NCBI RefSeq assembly: GCF_902706285.1
Contig: NZ_CACSKD010000003.1
Location: forward strand, 62,001 to 126,000
DNA from: Rhizobium sp. 18055
GTDB lineage: Bacteria > Pseudomonadota > Alphaproteobacteria > Rhizobiales > Rhizobiaceae
DNA length: 64,000 bases
Direction: 5' to 3'
This document shows positions 30,576 through 39,466 of the stretch, piece by piece. The notes below the pieces were generated by a model, which saw nothing but the letters and a program-made list of their open reading frames with translations, was not told where the DNA came from and ran no database searches. Every line of letters begins with the position of its first letter. The first letter of the stretch is position 1. Position numbers and translations under genes: made by a program.

Positions 30576-30600
30576 GGAACGAATAGCGAAGAGCGACGTT
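30576..30600 (+). promoter_or_regulatory. EcfG (general stress sigma factor) promoter of csbD
   Basis: GGAAC (30576-30580) and CGTT (30597-30600) are separated by 16 bases, the consensus of the alphaproteobacterial EcfG/RpoE2 sigma factor. The ATG of the csbD-like gene is 47 bases further on. A partial copy of the -35 region (GAATTCTCG followed by AAAC) lies 24 bases upstream. Confidence 0.8.
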
Positions 30601-30647
30601 TTCTTTTCGCAACGGGCAACAGGCTCGTTCTTAAAGGAGACATTCTG

Positions 30648-30839
30648 ATGGGTAGCACCACCGACAAGATTTCTGGCAAGACCAACGAGCTCGCAGGTAA
30701 GGCCAAGCAGGCCGTTGGCAAGGCCACAGGCGACAACGAGATGCGCGCCAAGGGCACCGTGCAGGAAGCCAAGGGCAAGGCCCAGGTTGCCGAAGGCACC
30801 GCCAAGGAAAAGATCAAGGGCGTCGTCGATCGCATGTGA
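30648..30839 (+). CDS. CsbD family stress-response protein
   Basis: This 63-residue, highly charged protein is full of Lys/Ala/Gly with the CsbD pattern: DKISGKTNELAGKAKQAVGK, then a second, similar helix with AKGTVQEAKGKAQ. CsbD proteins are abundant in general stress in many bacteria, with no known mechanism. The ATG has a clean AAAGGAGA site and the gene sits just behind an EcfG promoter. Confidence 0.92.
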   Translation: MGSTTDKISGKTNELAGKAKQAVGKATGDNEMRAKGTVQEAKGKAQVAEGTAKEKIKGVVDRM

Positions 30840-30920
30840 TTGACCAAGTCTCACAATGGCCCGTTGCGCTCCCGCGCCACGGGTCGTTTTTATATCAACA
30901 CCAGCCTACGGGGCCATGAG

Positions 30921-32006
30921 ATGCGGCTTTTTGCCTGCGATAATTGCGATCAGGTCGTCCATTTCGATAACAGGCAATGTGTCCGGTGCAATCATCGCCT
31001 CGGCTTCCTGCCGGACGACCTGTTGATGCGCTCGCTGGAGCCGCGCGATGGCGATTTCTGGCAGCTGACCGCAAACCCGCAACGCGCGCTGCGCTTCTGC
31101 GGCAATGCCGGCCTCGATATCTGCAACTGGCTGGTCGGGCCGGACGACGACCACGAATTCTGCATTGCCTGCCGTCATAACCGGCTGGTGCCGAATATCG
31201 ATACCCAGGAAGGCATCGATCGCTGGCGCCGCATCAGCCAGGCGCAACGCCATCTGTTTTATTCGCTGCTGCGCTGGCACCTGCCGCCGCCCGATCGCTT
31301 TCAGGACCCGCAGGGCGGTCTCGTCTTCGATTTTCTCGAAGACGAAGTGCAGTTCGACGGCCATGTCATTCCGGCCATAACGGGTCACGACGAAGGCGTC
31401 ATCGCCATCCGCGCCGCTGAAGCCGACGACCTGACGCGCGAACTTGCCCGCGCCTCGATGAACGAGCCCTACCGCACGCTTCTCGGCCATTTCCGCCACG
31501 AGGTCGGCCATTTCGTCTGGAACAAGGCGGTCCGCGACCGCAACGAATTCGAAGGCTTCAGGGCCGTGTTCGGCGATGAACGCCAGGACTACGGCATCGC
31601 CCTGCAGAACCATTACCAGAACGGCGCGCCGCTTGGCTGGCAGCAGAATTTCATCAGCGCCTATGCCACCGCCCACCCGTGGGAAGATTTCGCCGAGTGC
31701 TTCGCGCACTATCTCCACATCGTCGATACGCTGGAAACCGCCCGCGGCTTCGGCATCGCCATCGATCCGCGTGGTCATGGGGAGATGGCGTCGGAAGTGG
31801 ATTTCGATCCCTACAGGGCCGCCGATGCCGAACAGCTGGTCAGCGCCTGGGTGCCGCTTTCGGTGGCGATCAATGCCATCCAGCGCAGCATGGGCCAGCC
31901 GGACTCCTATCCCTTCGTGCTGTCGAACGCGGTCGTCACCAAGCTCGAATATCTGCACCGGTTGATCCAGGACCGGGTGGCGAATCCGCAGCAGGCAGCG
32001 GCCTGA
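30921..32006 (+). CDS. Zinc-ribbon protein with putative zinc metallopeptidase domain
   Basis: This 361-residue protein opens with a zinc-ribbon (CDNC near residue 7, CVRC near 21, then CGNAG...C and CIACR), followed by a domain with the metallopeptidase motif HEVGHFVW (about residue 223) and a downstream acidic/His segment, WEDFAECFAHYLHI, fitting a third zinc ligand. The fold is predicted, not proven; substrates are unknown. The frame is open to 30840, but the ATG at 30921 begins MRLFACDNC as in relatives. It lies 82 bases after csbD and may share its stress promoter. Confidence 0.82.
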   Translation: MRLFACDNCDQVVHFDNRQCVRCNHRLGFLPDDLLMRSLEPRDGDFWQLTANPQRALRFCGNAGLDICNWLVGPDDDHEFCIACRHNRLVPNIDTQEGIDRWRRISQAQRHLFYSLLRWHLPPPDRFQDPQGGLVFDFLEDEVQFDGHVIPAITGHDEGVIAIRAAEADDLTRELARASMNEPYRTLLGHFRHEVGHFVWNKAVRDRNEFEGFRAVFGDERQDYGIALQNHYQNGAPLGWQQNFISAYATAHPWEDFAECFAHYLHIVDTLETARGFGIAIDPRGHGEMASEVDFDPYRAADAEQLVSAWVPLSVAINAIQRSMGQPDSYPFVLSNAVVTKLEYLHRLIQDRVANPQQAAA

Positions 32007-32024
32007 GCCGCAACCTGCCAGCCT

Positions 32025-34937
32025 TTACGCGCGCTTGGTCAGCGGAAACCGTTCCTTCAACAATCGCAGCACCGATTCAGCGGCCATTGGCGGTCCGAAC
32101 AGATAGCTCTGGCCGTAGGTGCAGCCCATCTTCGCCAACTCGATGGCGTCGTCGTTGGACTCGATCCCCTCGGCGACGATCTTCATGTCGAGTTCGCGCG
32201 CCAGCGAGATCACCGAACGCAGCACTGTCGCTTTCCGGTCGCTGGTATCGCAGACCAGCGACTTGTCGAGCTTGATCGTGTCGAACGGGAAACGGGTGAG
32301 GTAGGACAGCGACGAGTAGCCGGTGCCGAAATCGTCGAGCGCCAGGCCAAGCCCGATATCCCGCAGCTTTTCCAGCACCAGCCGCGCCTGTTCCGGGTTC
32401 TCCATCACCATCGTCTCGGTCAGCTCAAGCTTCAGCCGGGCCGGATCGCAATGGGTCTTGGCCAGCACCGAGCGCACGTCGTCATAGAGATCGTTGTTCA
32501 GCAACTGCGCGCTGGAGAGGTTGATCGACACGAAGATCGGCAGCTCGCCGGTCTGGTTTTCCCAGGCCATCAGGTCGTTGGTCGCCTGTTCCAGCGCAAA
32601 GATGCCGAGCATGTTGATGATGTCGGAGGCTTCTGCAATCGGGATGAATTCCGATGGCGGAATGGTCCCGCGCTTCGGGTGCTCCCAGCGCATCAGCGCC
32701 TCGAAACCGGCGATCTCCACGTCTTCGAGACCTGCGATCGGCTGATAGACCATCGACAGTTCCTTGCGCTCCAGTGCGCGGCGCAGATCGGATTCGAGCT
32801 GCAGCCGGTCGGCGCCGAAATCGCGGAAGGCTGGCTGGAACGGCTCGACACGATTGCCGCCGGCGCGTTTTGCCCGGTACATGGCAAGCTCCGAATCGCT
32901 GAGCATGCCCGTTGCGTTTTCCTGCTGGTCGACGAAGGAGGCGAGGCCGATCGATGCTGTCAGGATGATTTCGCGGTTGGCGAAGTTGATCGGTACCATG
33001 ATCGCCTTCGAGATCGCATCGGCAAAATCGGCGATCTTCGCCGGATCGCGCTCGGACACCAGGATCAGCCCGAACTGGTCGCCGGAGAGCCGCGCCAGCG
33101 TATCCTGCGGCTTCAGCAGGCGGCGCAGGCGGCGGGTGAGGGCAATCAGGATGTTGTCGCCGGCCGCAACGCCGAGCGCATCGTTGACCAGCTTGTAGCG
33201 GTCGATGTCGATCACCATCACCGTCGGGCGCAGCAGATCGCCGCCCGGCGCCAGCGCCAGAACGCCCTGCAGCCGGTCGAGAAACAGCTGGCGGTTCGGC
33301 AGCCCGGTCAGGTTGTCGTGCAGCGCGTCCTGCAGCAGCCGGTCGATCGAGTTCTTCTGTTCGGTGACGTCGATGATCGTGCCGACGCAGCGGATCACTT
33401 CGCCGTTCGAGCCGAGCACCGGCCGGGCGCGGATCAGCAGCCAATGGAAATGCCCGTCTTCGGCGCGGATGCGGAATTCGTGGTTCAGCCGGCCGCGGCG
33501 GTGCTCGAGCAGCACGTCGAGCGTGGCGCGGAACCGGTCGCGGTCATCGGGGTGCAGGCGCGGCAACCAGTTGCGGGCAGCACCATGCATGGTGCCGGGA
33601 GAGAGCCCGAGCTTGACGGACACATCGGGGATGGTGACGACGCGGTCGCGCGCCACGTCCCAGTCCCACACCATGTCGCCGGAGCCGGTCAGTGCCAGCG
33701 ATTGCCGTTCCAGATCCGAAAACAGTCCCTGCTGGAACGCGCCGCCGGCAAAGGCGTGCTGCATCACCGTAAAGCCGATCAGAAGCACGATCAGAACCAG
33801 ACCGCCGCCCAGCGCCGGCTGGATGATGTCGTTGTCGAGCTTGCCGGTGATCGTCAGCCAGCCGCCGAAGATCCACACCAGGATCAGCGCCCAGGCGGGC
33901 ACCAGAAGGATGGCGCGGTCATAGCGGTTGAAGCCGAGATAGACGATCAGCAGCAGCCCCATCGTCGCCGTCAGCGCAAACGACAGGCGCGCAACGCCGG
34001 CCGCGATCGACGGATCGTAGATTGCGACGCCGAACAGCAGCGCCAGCCCCAGCACCCAGGCAAACGTCAGGTAGCCCAGATGCGTGTGCCATCGGTTGAG
34101 GTTGAGATAGGTGAACAGGAAGATGACGAAACTCGATGCCAGCGCCACTTCCGCGCAGGCGCGCCATATTCGCTGGTCCGCAGAGGCGATGCTCACGAGC
34201 TTGCCGAGGAAGCCGAAGTCGACGCAGATATAGCCGAGCACCGCCCAGGCAAGCGCTGCCGTCGCCGGCAGCATCGAGGTGCCCTTGACGACGAACAGGA
34301 TGGTCAGGAACACCGCCAGCAGGCCGGCAATGCCGAGCACGATGCCGCGGTAAAGCGTGAACGCGTTGATCGTGTCCTTGTAGGCGTCAGGTTCCCACAG
34401 ATAGATCTGCGGCAGCTCGGGCGTCGCGAGCTCGGCAACGAAGGTAATGACGGCGCCCGGATTGAGCGTGATGCGGAACACGTCGGCCTCGTCGCTCGGC
34501 TGCCGGTCGAGCGCGAAGCCTTCGCTCGGGGTGATGGCGATGATGCGCTGCGAGCCGAGGTCCGGCCAGAACAGCTTCGAATTCACCAGACGGAAATGCG
34601 GTGCGACGATGACGCGCTCCAGCTGTTCGTCGGACACATTGGCAAGCGCGAACACCGCCCAGTCGCCCTGGTGGTTGCCGGAGCTAGAGCGCACCTCGAT
34701 GCGGCGGCGAATGCCGTCGGCACCCGCTGCCGTTGAGACCTGGAAGGCCTCGCCCTGGTTGGCATAGATCTCGGTGGTCTTGGTCAGGTCGAGCGCGGTA
34801 TCGTCGCGCGAAATCTTCACCGGCTCGGCTGCCTGCGCAGCACCCGATGCAAGCATCAGCGCCGACAGGAAAAGAGCTGCGATCACCGCGATCATGCGTC
34901 CGGTCGGTGATGCGTGCAGCATGCGGTTATCAGTCAT
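32025..34937 (-). CDS. Membrane-anchored c-di-GMP enzyme: 7TM-sensor, PAS, degenerate GGDEF, EAL
   Basis: This 970-residue protein has a signal sequence, a periplasmic sensor (about 38-185), seven membrane helices (about 190-395, of the 7TMR-DISM type), a PAS domain (about 408-527), a GGDEF domain (about 530-695) and an EAL domain (about 710-965). The cyclase loop reads SGDQF (618-622) instead of GGDEF, so cyclase activity is doubtful. The EAL domain keeps FEALMRW (EAL 746-748), LKLELTE and DDFGTGYSSL, so phosphodiesterase activity is expected. Its ATG overlaps the stop of the acetyltransferase gene upstream. Confidence 0.92.
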   Translation of the reverse strand: MTDNRMLHASPTGRMIAVIAALFLSALMLASGAAQAAEPVKISRDDTALDLTKTTEIYANQGEAFQVSTAAGADGIRRRIEVRSSSGNHQGDWAVFALANVSDEQLERVIVAPHFRLVNSKLFWPDLGSQRIIAITPSEGFALDRQPSDEADVFRITLNPGAVITFVAELATPELPQIYLWEPDAYKDTINAFTLYRGIVLGIAGLLAVFLTILFVVKGTSMLPATAALAWAVLGYICVDFGFLGKLVSIASADQRIWRACAEVALASSFVIFLFTYLNLNRWHTHLGYLTFAWVLGLALLFGVAIYDPSIAAGVARLSFALTATMGLLLIVYLGFNRYDRAILLVPAWALILVWIFGGWLTITGKLDNDIIQPALGGGLVLIVLLIGFTVMQHAFAGGAFQQGLFSDLERQSLALTGSGDMVWDWDVARDRVVTIPDVSVKLGLSPGTMHGAARNWLPRLHPDDRDRFRATLDVLLEHRRGRLNHEFRIRAEDGHFHWLLIRARPVLGSNGEVIRCVGTIIDVTEQKNSIDRLLQDALHDNLTGLPNRQLFLDRLQGVLALAPGGDLLRPTVMVIDIDRYKLVNDALGVAAGDNILIALTRRLRRLLKPQDTLARLSGDQFGLILVSERDPAKIADFADAISKAIMVPINFANREIILTASIGLASFVDQQENATGMLSDSELAMYRAKRAGGNRVEPFQPAFRDFGADRLQLESDLRRALERKELSMVYQPIAGLEDVEIAGFEALMRWEHPKRGTIPPSEFIPIAEASDIINMLGIFALEQATNDLMAWENQTGELPIFVSINLSSAQLLNNDLYDDVRSVLAKTHCDPARLKLELTETMVMENPEQARLVLEKLRDIGLGLALDDFGTGYSSLSYLTRFPFDTIKLDKSLVCDTSDRKATVLRSVISLARELDMKIVAEGIESNDDAIELAKMGCTYGQSYLFGPPMAAESVLRLLKERFPLTKRA

Positions 34938-35548
34938 CGGCTGTCGGTTATCCTGGCTTTATCCGCGTCGGTGGCGAGCAGTGAAAACATCACGTGATCA
35001 TGCCACTGACCGTTGATTTTCAAGTATCCGCGCAGATAGCCTTCCCGCTGAAACCCGGCTTTTTCAAGCAGGCGGATGCTCCGAGCATTGTCTGGAATAC
35101 AGGCTGCTTCGATACGGTGCAACTCAAGCCCTGCGAAGATGTAGGGTATAACCAATTGAAGTGCGGCGAACATATGGCCTTGGCCGGCATGCGGCTCGCC
35201 CATCCAGTAGCCGATCATGCAGCTTTGCGCCGCCCCGCGCCTGATATAGCCGATGGTGATGCCGCCGAGCAGCGTCATGTTCTGCCGGTGAAACAGGAGA
35301 AGCGGAACCGCCTGGCCGGAGGCATATTCCTGCTTGCCGCGAATGACCCGGGCCCGATACGAGCCCTCGGTTAGCTCGTCGCGCCGCCAGGTCGGCTCCC
35401 ACCGCTCAAGGAAGCCGCGGCTTGCGGATCGGAGCTTGTGCCATTGGTTGAAGTCCTGGTAGCGGGGAAGCCGCAGCACATAGTTGCCGTCTTCAATCTC
35501 AACCGCTTCAGGCTGCCGAGACAGGAACCGAAACACCGATTTTGGCAT
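34934..35548 (-). CDS. GNAT acetyltransferase (RimJ-like)
   Basis: This 204-residue protein has the RimJ/RimL-type GNAT pattern: LRLPRYQDFNQWHKLRSAS near the start, and the acetyl-CoA loop in MGEPHAGQGHMFAAL, followed by NARSIRLLEKAGFQREGYLR. RimJ acetylates a ribosomal protein N-terminus; rhizobial relatives are named after it but the true substrate is unknown. It overlaps the c-di-GMP gene by four bases and lies 29 bases after the M16 peptidase gene. Confidence 0.9.
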   Translation of the reverse strand: MPKSVFRFLSRQPEAVEIEDGNYVLRLPRYQDFNQWHKLRSASRGFLERWEPTWRRDELTEGSYRARVIRGKQEYASGQAVPLLLFHRQNMTLLGGITIGYIRRGAAQSCMIGYWMGEPHAGQGHMFAALQLVIPYIFAGLELHRIEAACIPDNARSIRLLEKAGFQREGYLRGYLKINGQWHDHVMFSLLATDADKARITDSR

Positions 35549-35577
35549 CGATCACTCCCGGCAGCGCGAAGGCAGGT

Positions 35578-36876
35578 TCAAAGACTGGCTTGCTTGCCCT
35601 GTGGGGCAGGCGAAGACAGGGAAGCGGCGATGTCCTCCATCGGAGCAAGATGTTCGAGCGGGCCGATCGCCGACAGCGTCGGCACGGTGTCGAAGAACAG
35701 CCGGCCGGCAAGGTCGGTCAGCCGCTCGACGGTGATGCCTTCGAGCCGTTCCATCATCTCCGGATTGGAGATCGGCCGGCCGTAGAGCATCATCTGCCGC
35801 GCCACCTGTCCGGCACGGGCCGCCGGGCTTTCCTGGCCCATCAAGAGCTGCGCGCGGATCTGGGCGCGGGCGCGTTCGATTTCCTTCTGGTCGATGCTGG
35901 CTGCCGACTTGTGCAACTCGTCGATGATGACGGGCACCAGCTCCGGCAGGTTCTCGCCGCCGGTCGCGGCATGGATGCCGAAAATGCCGGTGTCGGAGAA
36001 GCCCCAGTGGAAGGCATAGATCGAATAGCAGAGGCCGCGGATTTCGCGCACTTCCTGAAACAGCCGCGATGACATGCCGCCGCCGAGAATATTGGCAAGG
36101 ATCTGCGAACAGTAGAAGTCGCGCGCGTGATACGCCTTGCCCTCGAAGCCGAGCAGGATCTGCGCATCCATCAGGTCGCGGGTCTCGCGGACATTGCCGC
36201 CGATATAGTGGGCCGGGTCCATCACCGGCGGTGCGCTGGGCGCGGTCGGCAGCGACGAGAACCGGTCCTCGACCATGCGCACGAACTCGTCATGCTGAAC
36301 GGCACCGGCGGCGACCACGAACATCCGGTCGGTGGTGTAGTTGCGGCCGAGATAGCCGCGAATTTGCTGTGGCGTGAACGAAACGACCGTCTGTGGCGTG
36401 CCGAGAATGGCGCGGCCGAGCGTCTGGTCGCGATAGGCGACTTCCGAGAAGCGATCGAACACCACGTCATCGGGCGTATCGTTGGCGGCGTTGATTTCCT
36501 GCAGGATGACCTGCTTTTCGCGTTCCAGCTCTTCCTCGTCGAAGGCTGATTCGGTCAGGATGTCGGCCAGAATATCGACGGCCAGCGGCACGTGGTCCTT
36601 GAGAACGCGGGCGTAATAGGAGGTGGTCTCGGTGGACGTCGCAGCGTTTACCTCGCCACCGACATCTTCGATCTGCTCCGCGATCTCCCGGGCCGTGCGG
36701 CGCCCTGTTCCCTTGAAGGCCATGTGTTCGAGCAGGTGGGCAATACCATGCTCGTCAGTCGTCTCATTGCGCGAACCTGATTTGATCCAGACCCCGAGTG
36801 CAGCACTCTCGAGATGCGGCATGGTCTGTGTCACTACTGTCAGCCCGGACTTAAGCCGGGTGCACTCAACTGTCAT
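35578..36876 (-). CDS. M16 family processing peptidase
   Basis: This 432-residue zinc peptidase has the inverted zinc motif HLLEH (residues 47-51) in AHLLEHMAFKGT, the downstream Glu in the FDEEELEREKQVILQEI helix, and a non-catalytic second half with GGGMSSRLFQEVRE. It resembles mitochondrial processing peptidase beta and bacterial PqqF-like/mpp genes found next to thrC in rhizobia. The substrate is unknown. It is 27 bases downstream of thrC and probably in the same transcript. Confidence 0.93.
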   Translation of the reverse strand: MTVECTRLKSGLTVVTQTMPHLESAALGVWIKSGSRNETTDEHGIAHLLEHMAFKGTGRRTAREIAEQIEDVGGEVNAATSTETTSYYARVLKDHVPLAVDILADILTESAFDEEELEREKQVILQEINAANDTPDDVVFDRFSEVAYRDQTLGRAILGTPQTVVSFTPQQIRGYLGRNYTTDRMFVVAAGAVQHDEFVRMVEDRFSSLPTAPSAPPVMDPAHYIGGNVRETRDLMDAQILLGFEGKAYHARDFYCSQILANILGGGMSSRLFQEVREIRGLCYSIYAFHWGFSDTGIFGIHAATGGENLPELVPVIIDELHKSAASIDQKEIERARAQIRAQLLMGQESPAARAGQVARQMMLYGRPISNPEMMERLEGITVERLTDLAGRLFFDTVPTLSAIGPLEHLAPMEDIAASLSSPAPQGKQASL

Positions 36877-36903
36877 TGGCTATCTTTCTGCGCCTTCCGA
36901 TTT

Positions 36904-38304
36904 TCAGGCCCGGGAATGCTCGCCGATAAACGTTTCGACGGCCTTGAGTTCGGGCTTAACGATCTGAAAGCGCTCCTCCTTGTCCATCAAATTAGCAAGC
37001 CACGTCGGGAGCGCGGGGTCAATACCGGATGCCGATTTTACGGCTGCCGGGAACTTGGCCGGATGCGCGGTGGCCAGTGCCACCATCGGTGAATTCGGCT
37101 TTTCATGCTTCTCGGCAACGAACACGCCGATCGCCGAATGCGGGTCGAGAAGGTAGCCGGTCGTGGCAAGCGTGGTCTTGATCGTCTCGGCCACCTGCTT
37201 CTCGCTGGCGCGTCCGGCGCGGAAGTCTTTTCGGATGAAGGCAAGCGCCTTGGACGAGATCTCGAAGCCGTTCGACTGCTTCAGGCTGTCCATCGCAGCG
37301 CGCACCTTGGAGGCGTCGCGGTCATAGGCCTCGAACAGCAGCCGTTCGAAGTTGGACGAAATCTGGATATCCATCGAGGGCGAGGTGGTCGCCTTGACCT
37401 CCTTCATCTCGTAGCGGCCGGTCTTCAGGGTCCGGGCAATGATGTCGTTCTCGTTGGTGGCAACCACGAGCTTGCCGATCGGCAGGCCCATGCGCTTGGC
37501 GCAGTATCCGGCGAAGATATCGCCGAAATTCCCCGTCGGCACCGTGAACGAGATCTTCCGGTCCGGTCCGCCGAGCGCCACGGCCGTCGTGAAATAATAG
37601 ACGATCTGGGCCATGATCCGCGCCCAGTTGATCGAGTTGACGCCCGAGAGCTTTACCTTGTCGCGGAAGGCACCGTCATTGAACATCGCCTTCACCAGGT
37701 TCTGGCAATCGTCGAAATTCCCTTCGACGGCGAGCGCATGAACGTTTGGCGAGGTCGAGGTGGTCATCTGCCGCTGCTGCACCGGCGAAACCTTGCCATG
37801 CGGGAAGAGGATGAAGATATCGGTGCGCTCGCGGCCCGCAAAGGCGTCGATGGCAGCACCGCCGGTATCGCCCGAGGTGGCGCCGACGATGGTGGCGCGC
37901 TCGCCGCGCTTTTCCAGCGCATAGTCCATCATCCGGGCCAGCAGCTGCATGGCGACGTCCTTGAACGCCAGCGTCGTGCCGTGGAACAGCTCCATCACGA
38001 AGCTGTTATGTCCGGTCTGCACCAGCGGCGCGATGGCAGGATGACGGAAGGTGCCATAGGCCTCGTCGATCATCGCCCGGAAGGTATCGGCAGGAATTTC
38101 GCCATTGGTGAACGGCGACAGGATGGTGAAGGCAATGTCCTGATAGCTCTTGCCGCGCAGCGCCCGGATCTCCTTCTTGGAGAACTGCGGCCATTGGCGC
38201 GGCACGTAAAGCCCGCCATCGCGTGCCAGACCCGCCAGCAATGCATCGCAGAAACCGAGGGCAGGGGCTTCGCCGCGGGTCGAGATATAATCCACTGTCG
38301 TCAT
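36904..38304 (-). CDS. thrC: Threonine synthase
   Basis: This 466-residue PLP enzyme converts O-phosphohomoserine to threonine. The PLP lysine is K115 in TLAFKDVAMQ, and the phosphate-binding GATSGDTGGAAI and the later FTVPTGNFGDIFAGY are intact. It is the longer, bacterial/fungal type of the family. The ATG at 38304 starts MTTVDYISTRG, matching relatives; the frame is open upstream. First gene of a likely four-gene run with the M16 peptidase, acetyltransferase and c-di-GMP gene. Confidence 0.96.
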   Translation of the reverse strand: MTTVDYISTRGEAPALGFCDALLAGLARDGGLYVPRQWPQFSKKEIRALRGKSYQDIAFTILSPFTNGEIPADTFRAMIDEAYGTFRHPAIAPLVQTGHNSFVMELFHGTTLAFKDVAMQLLARMMDYALEKRGERATIVGATSGDTGGAAIDAFAGRERTDIFILFPHGKVSPVQQRQMTTSTSPNVHALAVEGNFDDCQNLVKAMFNDGAFRDKVKLSGVNSINWARIMAQIVYYFTTAVALGGPDRKISFTVPTGNFGDIFAGYCAKRMGLPIGKLVVATNENDIIARTLKTGRYEMKEVKATTSPSMDIQISSNFERLLFEAYDRDASKVRAAMDSLKQSNGFEISSKALAFIRKDFRAGRASEKQVAETIKTTLATTGYLLDPHSAIGVFVAEKHEKPNSPMVALATAHPAKFPAAVKSASGIDPALPTWLANLMDKEERFQIVKPELKAVETFIGEHSRA

Positions 38305-38538
38305 CCTTGATGTGCCGGCCGGAGGAAATCCGGGTTGGAGAGAAAACCTGTGTCGCGCGGCATCGGGCCTGCCGTTTCGGCCATGGCCGGCAGCAATCCC
38401 GAAATGTGCATCAAAACAGTGCTTACCCAATCGATTTTTGTTTGCGCCGCTGATATAGACCATCGCAAACTGTCACGAAAGGCCCTGTTTTCAGTCATTG
38501 GGCCTGACAGAAAACTTTGTGAAAAGGGTAGAATAATC

Positions 38539-39189
38539 GTGCTCGGCAAGGTCTCTCGTCTTATCGCTTCCGCATCCGTCGCGGCTGTTCTGGTCGGCTG
38601 CAATTCGCTTGGAATGGGCGGTGGGGAGAGCAAGTCAGCTGCTCCGACGCAGCCGGATGGCAATGCGCAAATCATGCCGCTGGCGCCCGCCAATCCGTCT
38701 TCGAACGATGCCGCTATCGGCACCGCGACCACGGCCTCCGGCGCAACGGCGCGGGTCGTGCAGGGCGCTTGCCCGACGATCTACATGAAGGATGCCGAGG
38801 CGGTTTATCACAGCTATGCCGGTGGCGCCAAAACCGGCGCGCCGGAAAAACTCGCCTTCCAGGCCACGATCGGCAACTACACCCGCCAGTGCACGCTCAA
38901 TGAGCAGAACCTGACGATGACCGTCGTGGCGCAGCTGCGCGTCGTCGCCGGCCCTGCCGGCGGCCCGGCCAACGCCACACTGCCGATTCGCGTCACCGTG
39001 CTCGATGGCGAAGATACGCTCTATTCCGAAGTCACCAATTTCCCCGCCCAGATCGACCCGAACGGCGCCACCCAGGTGCTGTTCCGCAAGGACGGCATCA
39101 AGCTGCCGGTCGGCTCAGGCGCACTGGTCCGCGTCAACATCGGCTTCGACCAGGGCGCGCCGGCCAAGGGCAAAGGCAAGAAGAAGTAA
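38539..39189 (+). CDS. Exported lipoprotein, unknown function
   Basis: This 216-residue protein has a signal sequence with a lipobox (LVGC, Cys about residue 20), a Ser/Pro/Ala-rich linker, and a folded region of predicted strands starting at the GACPTIYM segment, with a second cysteine in RQCTLNEQ. It ends in a Lys-rich tail (GKGKKK). The start is GTG at 38539 because that begins the signal sequence. I do not recognise the domain; it is divergent from thrC. Confidence 0.75.
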   Translation: MLGKVSRLIASASVAAVLVGCNSLGMGGGESKSAAPTQPDGNAQIMPLAPANPSSNDAAIGTATTASGATARVVQGACPTIYMKDAEAVYHSYAGGAKTGAPEKLAFQATIGNYTRQCTLNEQNLTMTVVAQLRVVAGPAGGPANATLPIRVTVLDGEDTLYSEVTNFPAQIDPNGATQVLFRKDGIKLPVGSGALVRVNIGFDQGAPAKGKGKKK

Positions 39190-39249
39190 GGTTGGGGCTG
39201 GTTTGGCTCGCTCCCGGCTGCTTTGATGGCTTTCGGCACGGTGCGTGCG

Positions 39250-39419
39250 GCCCCCTCATCCGGCTGCCGCCACCTTCTCCCCGAGGGGAGAAGACGCTCG
39301 TGGCTGGCTTTCCGCACCACCTCGAATGCTGCTGGTTAATGTTCTGCAGAGGTCGTGCCACATCTCCCTTCTCCCCAACGGGGAGAAGTGCCGGAGCGCC
39401 AGCGAGGCGATGAGGGGGG
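39250..39419. repeat. Composite rhizobial palindromic repeat (RIME-like)
   Basis: Outer inverted ends CCCCCTCATC (39251-39260) and GATGAGGGGG (39409-39418) enclose two hairpins, CTTCTCCCC-GA-GGGGAGAAG (39274-39293) and CTTCTCCCC-AAC-GGGGAGAAG (39368-39388), about 75 bases apart. The arrangement resembles the mosaic intergenic elements of rhizobia. It lies between the lipoprotein gene and a convergent HAD gene. Confidence 0.8.
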
Positions 39420-39466
39420 CTACCCGGCGCAACGCCGGCGAAAGCAGCTCCCCTCTCACCCCTTAA

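Noticed and set aside
32451..34736. 761-codon open frame opposite the GGDEF/EAL gene
   Set aside because: All domain motifs are on the minus strand; the plus frame is Arg/Gln/Asp-rich and matches nothing.
39250..39419. CRISPR-like array
   Set aside because: Only two hairpin repeats with unequal surroundings; no spacer series and no cas genes.
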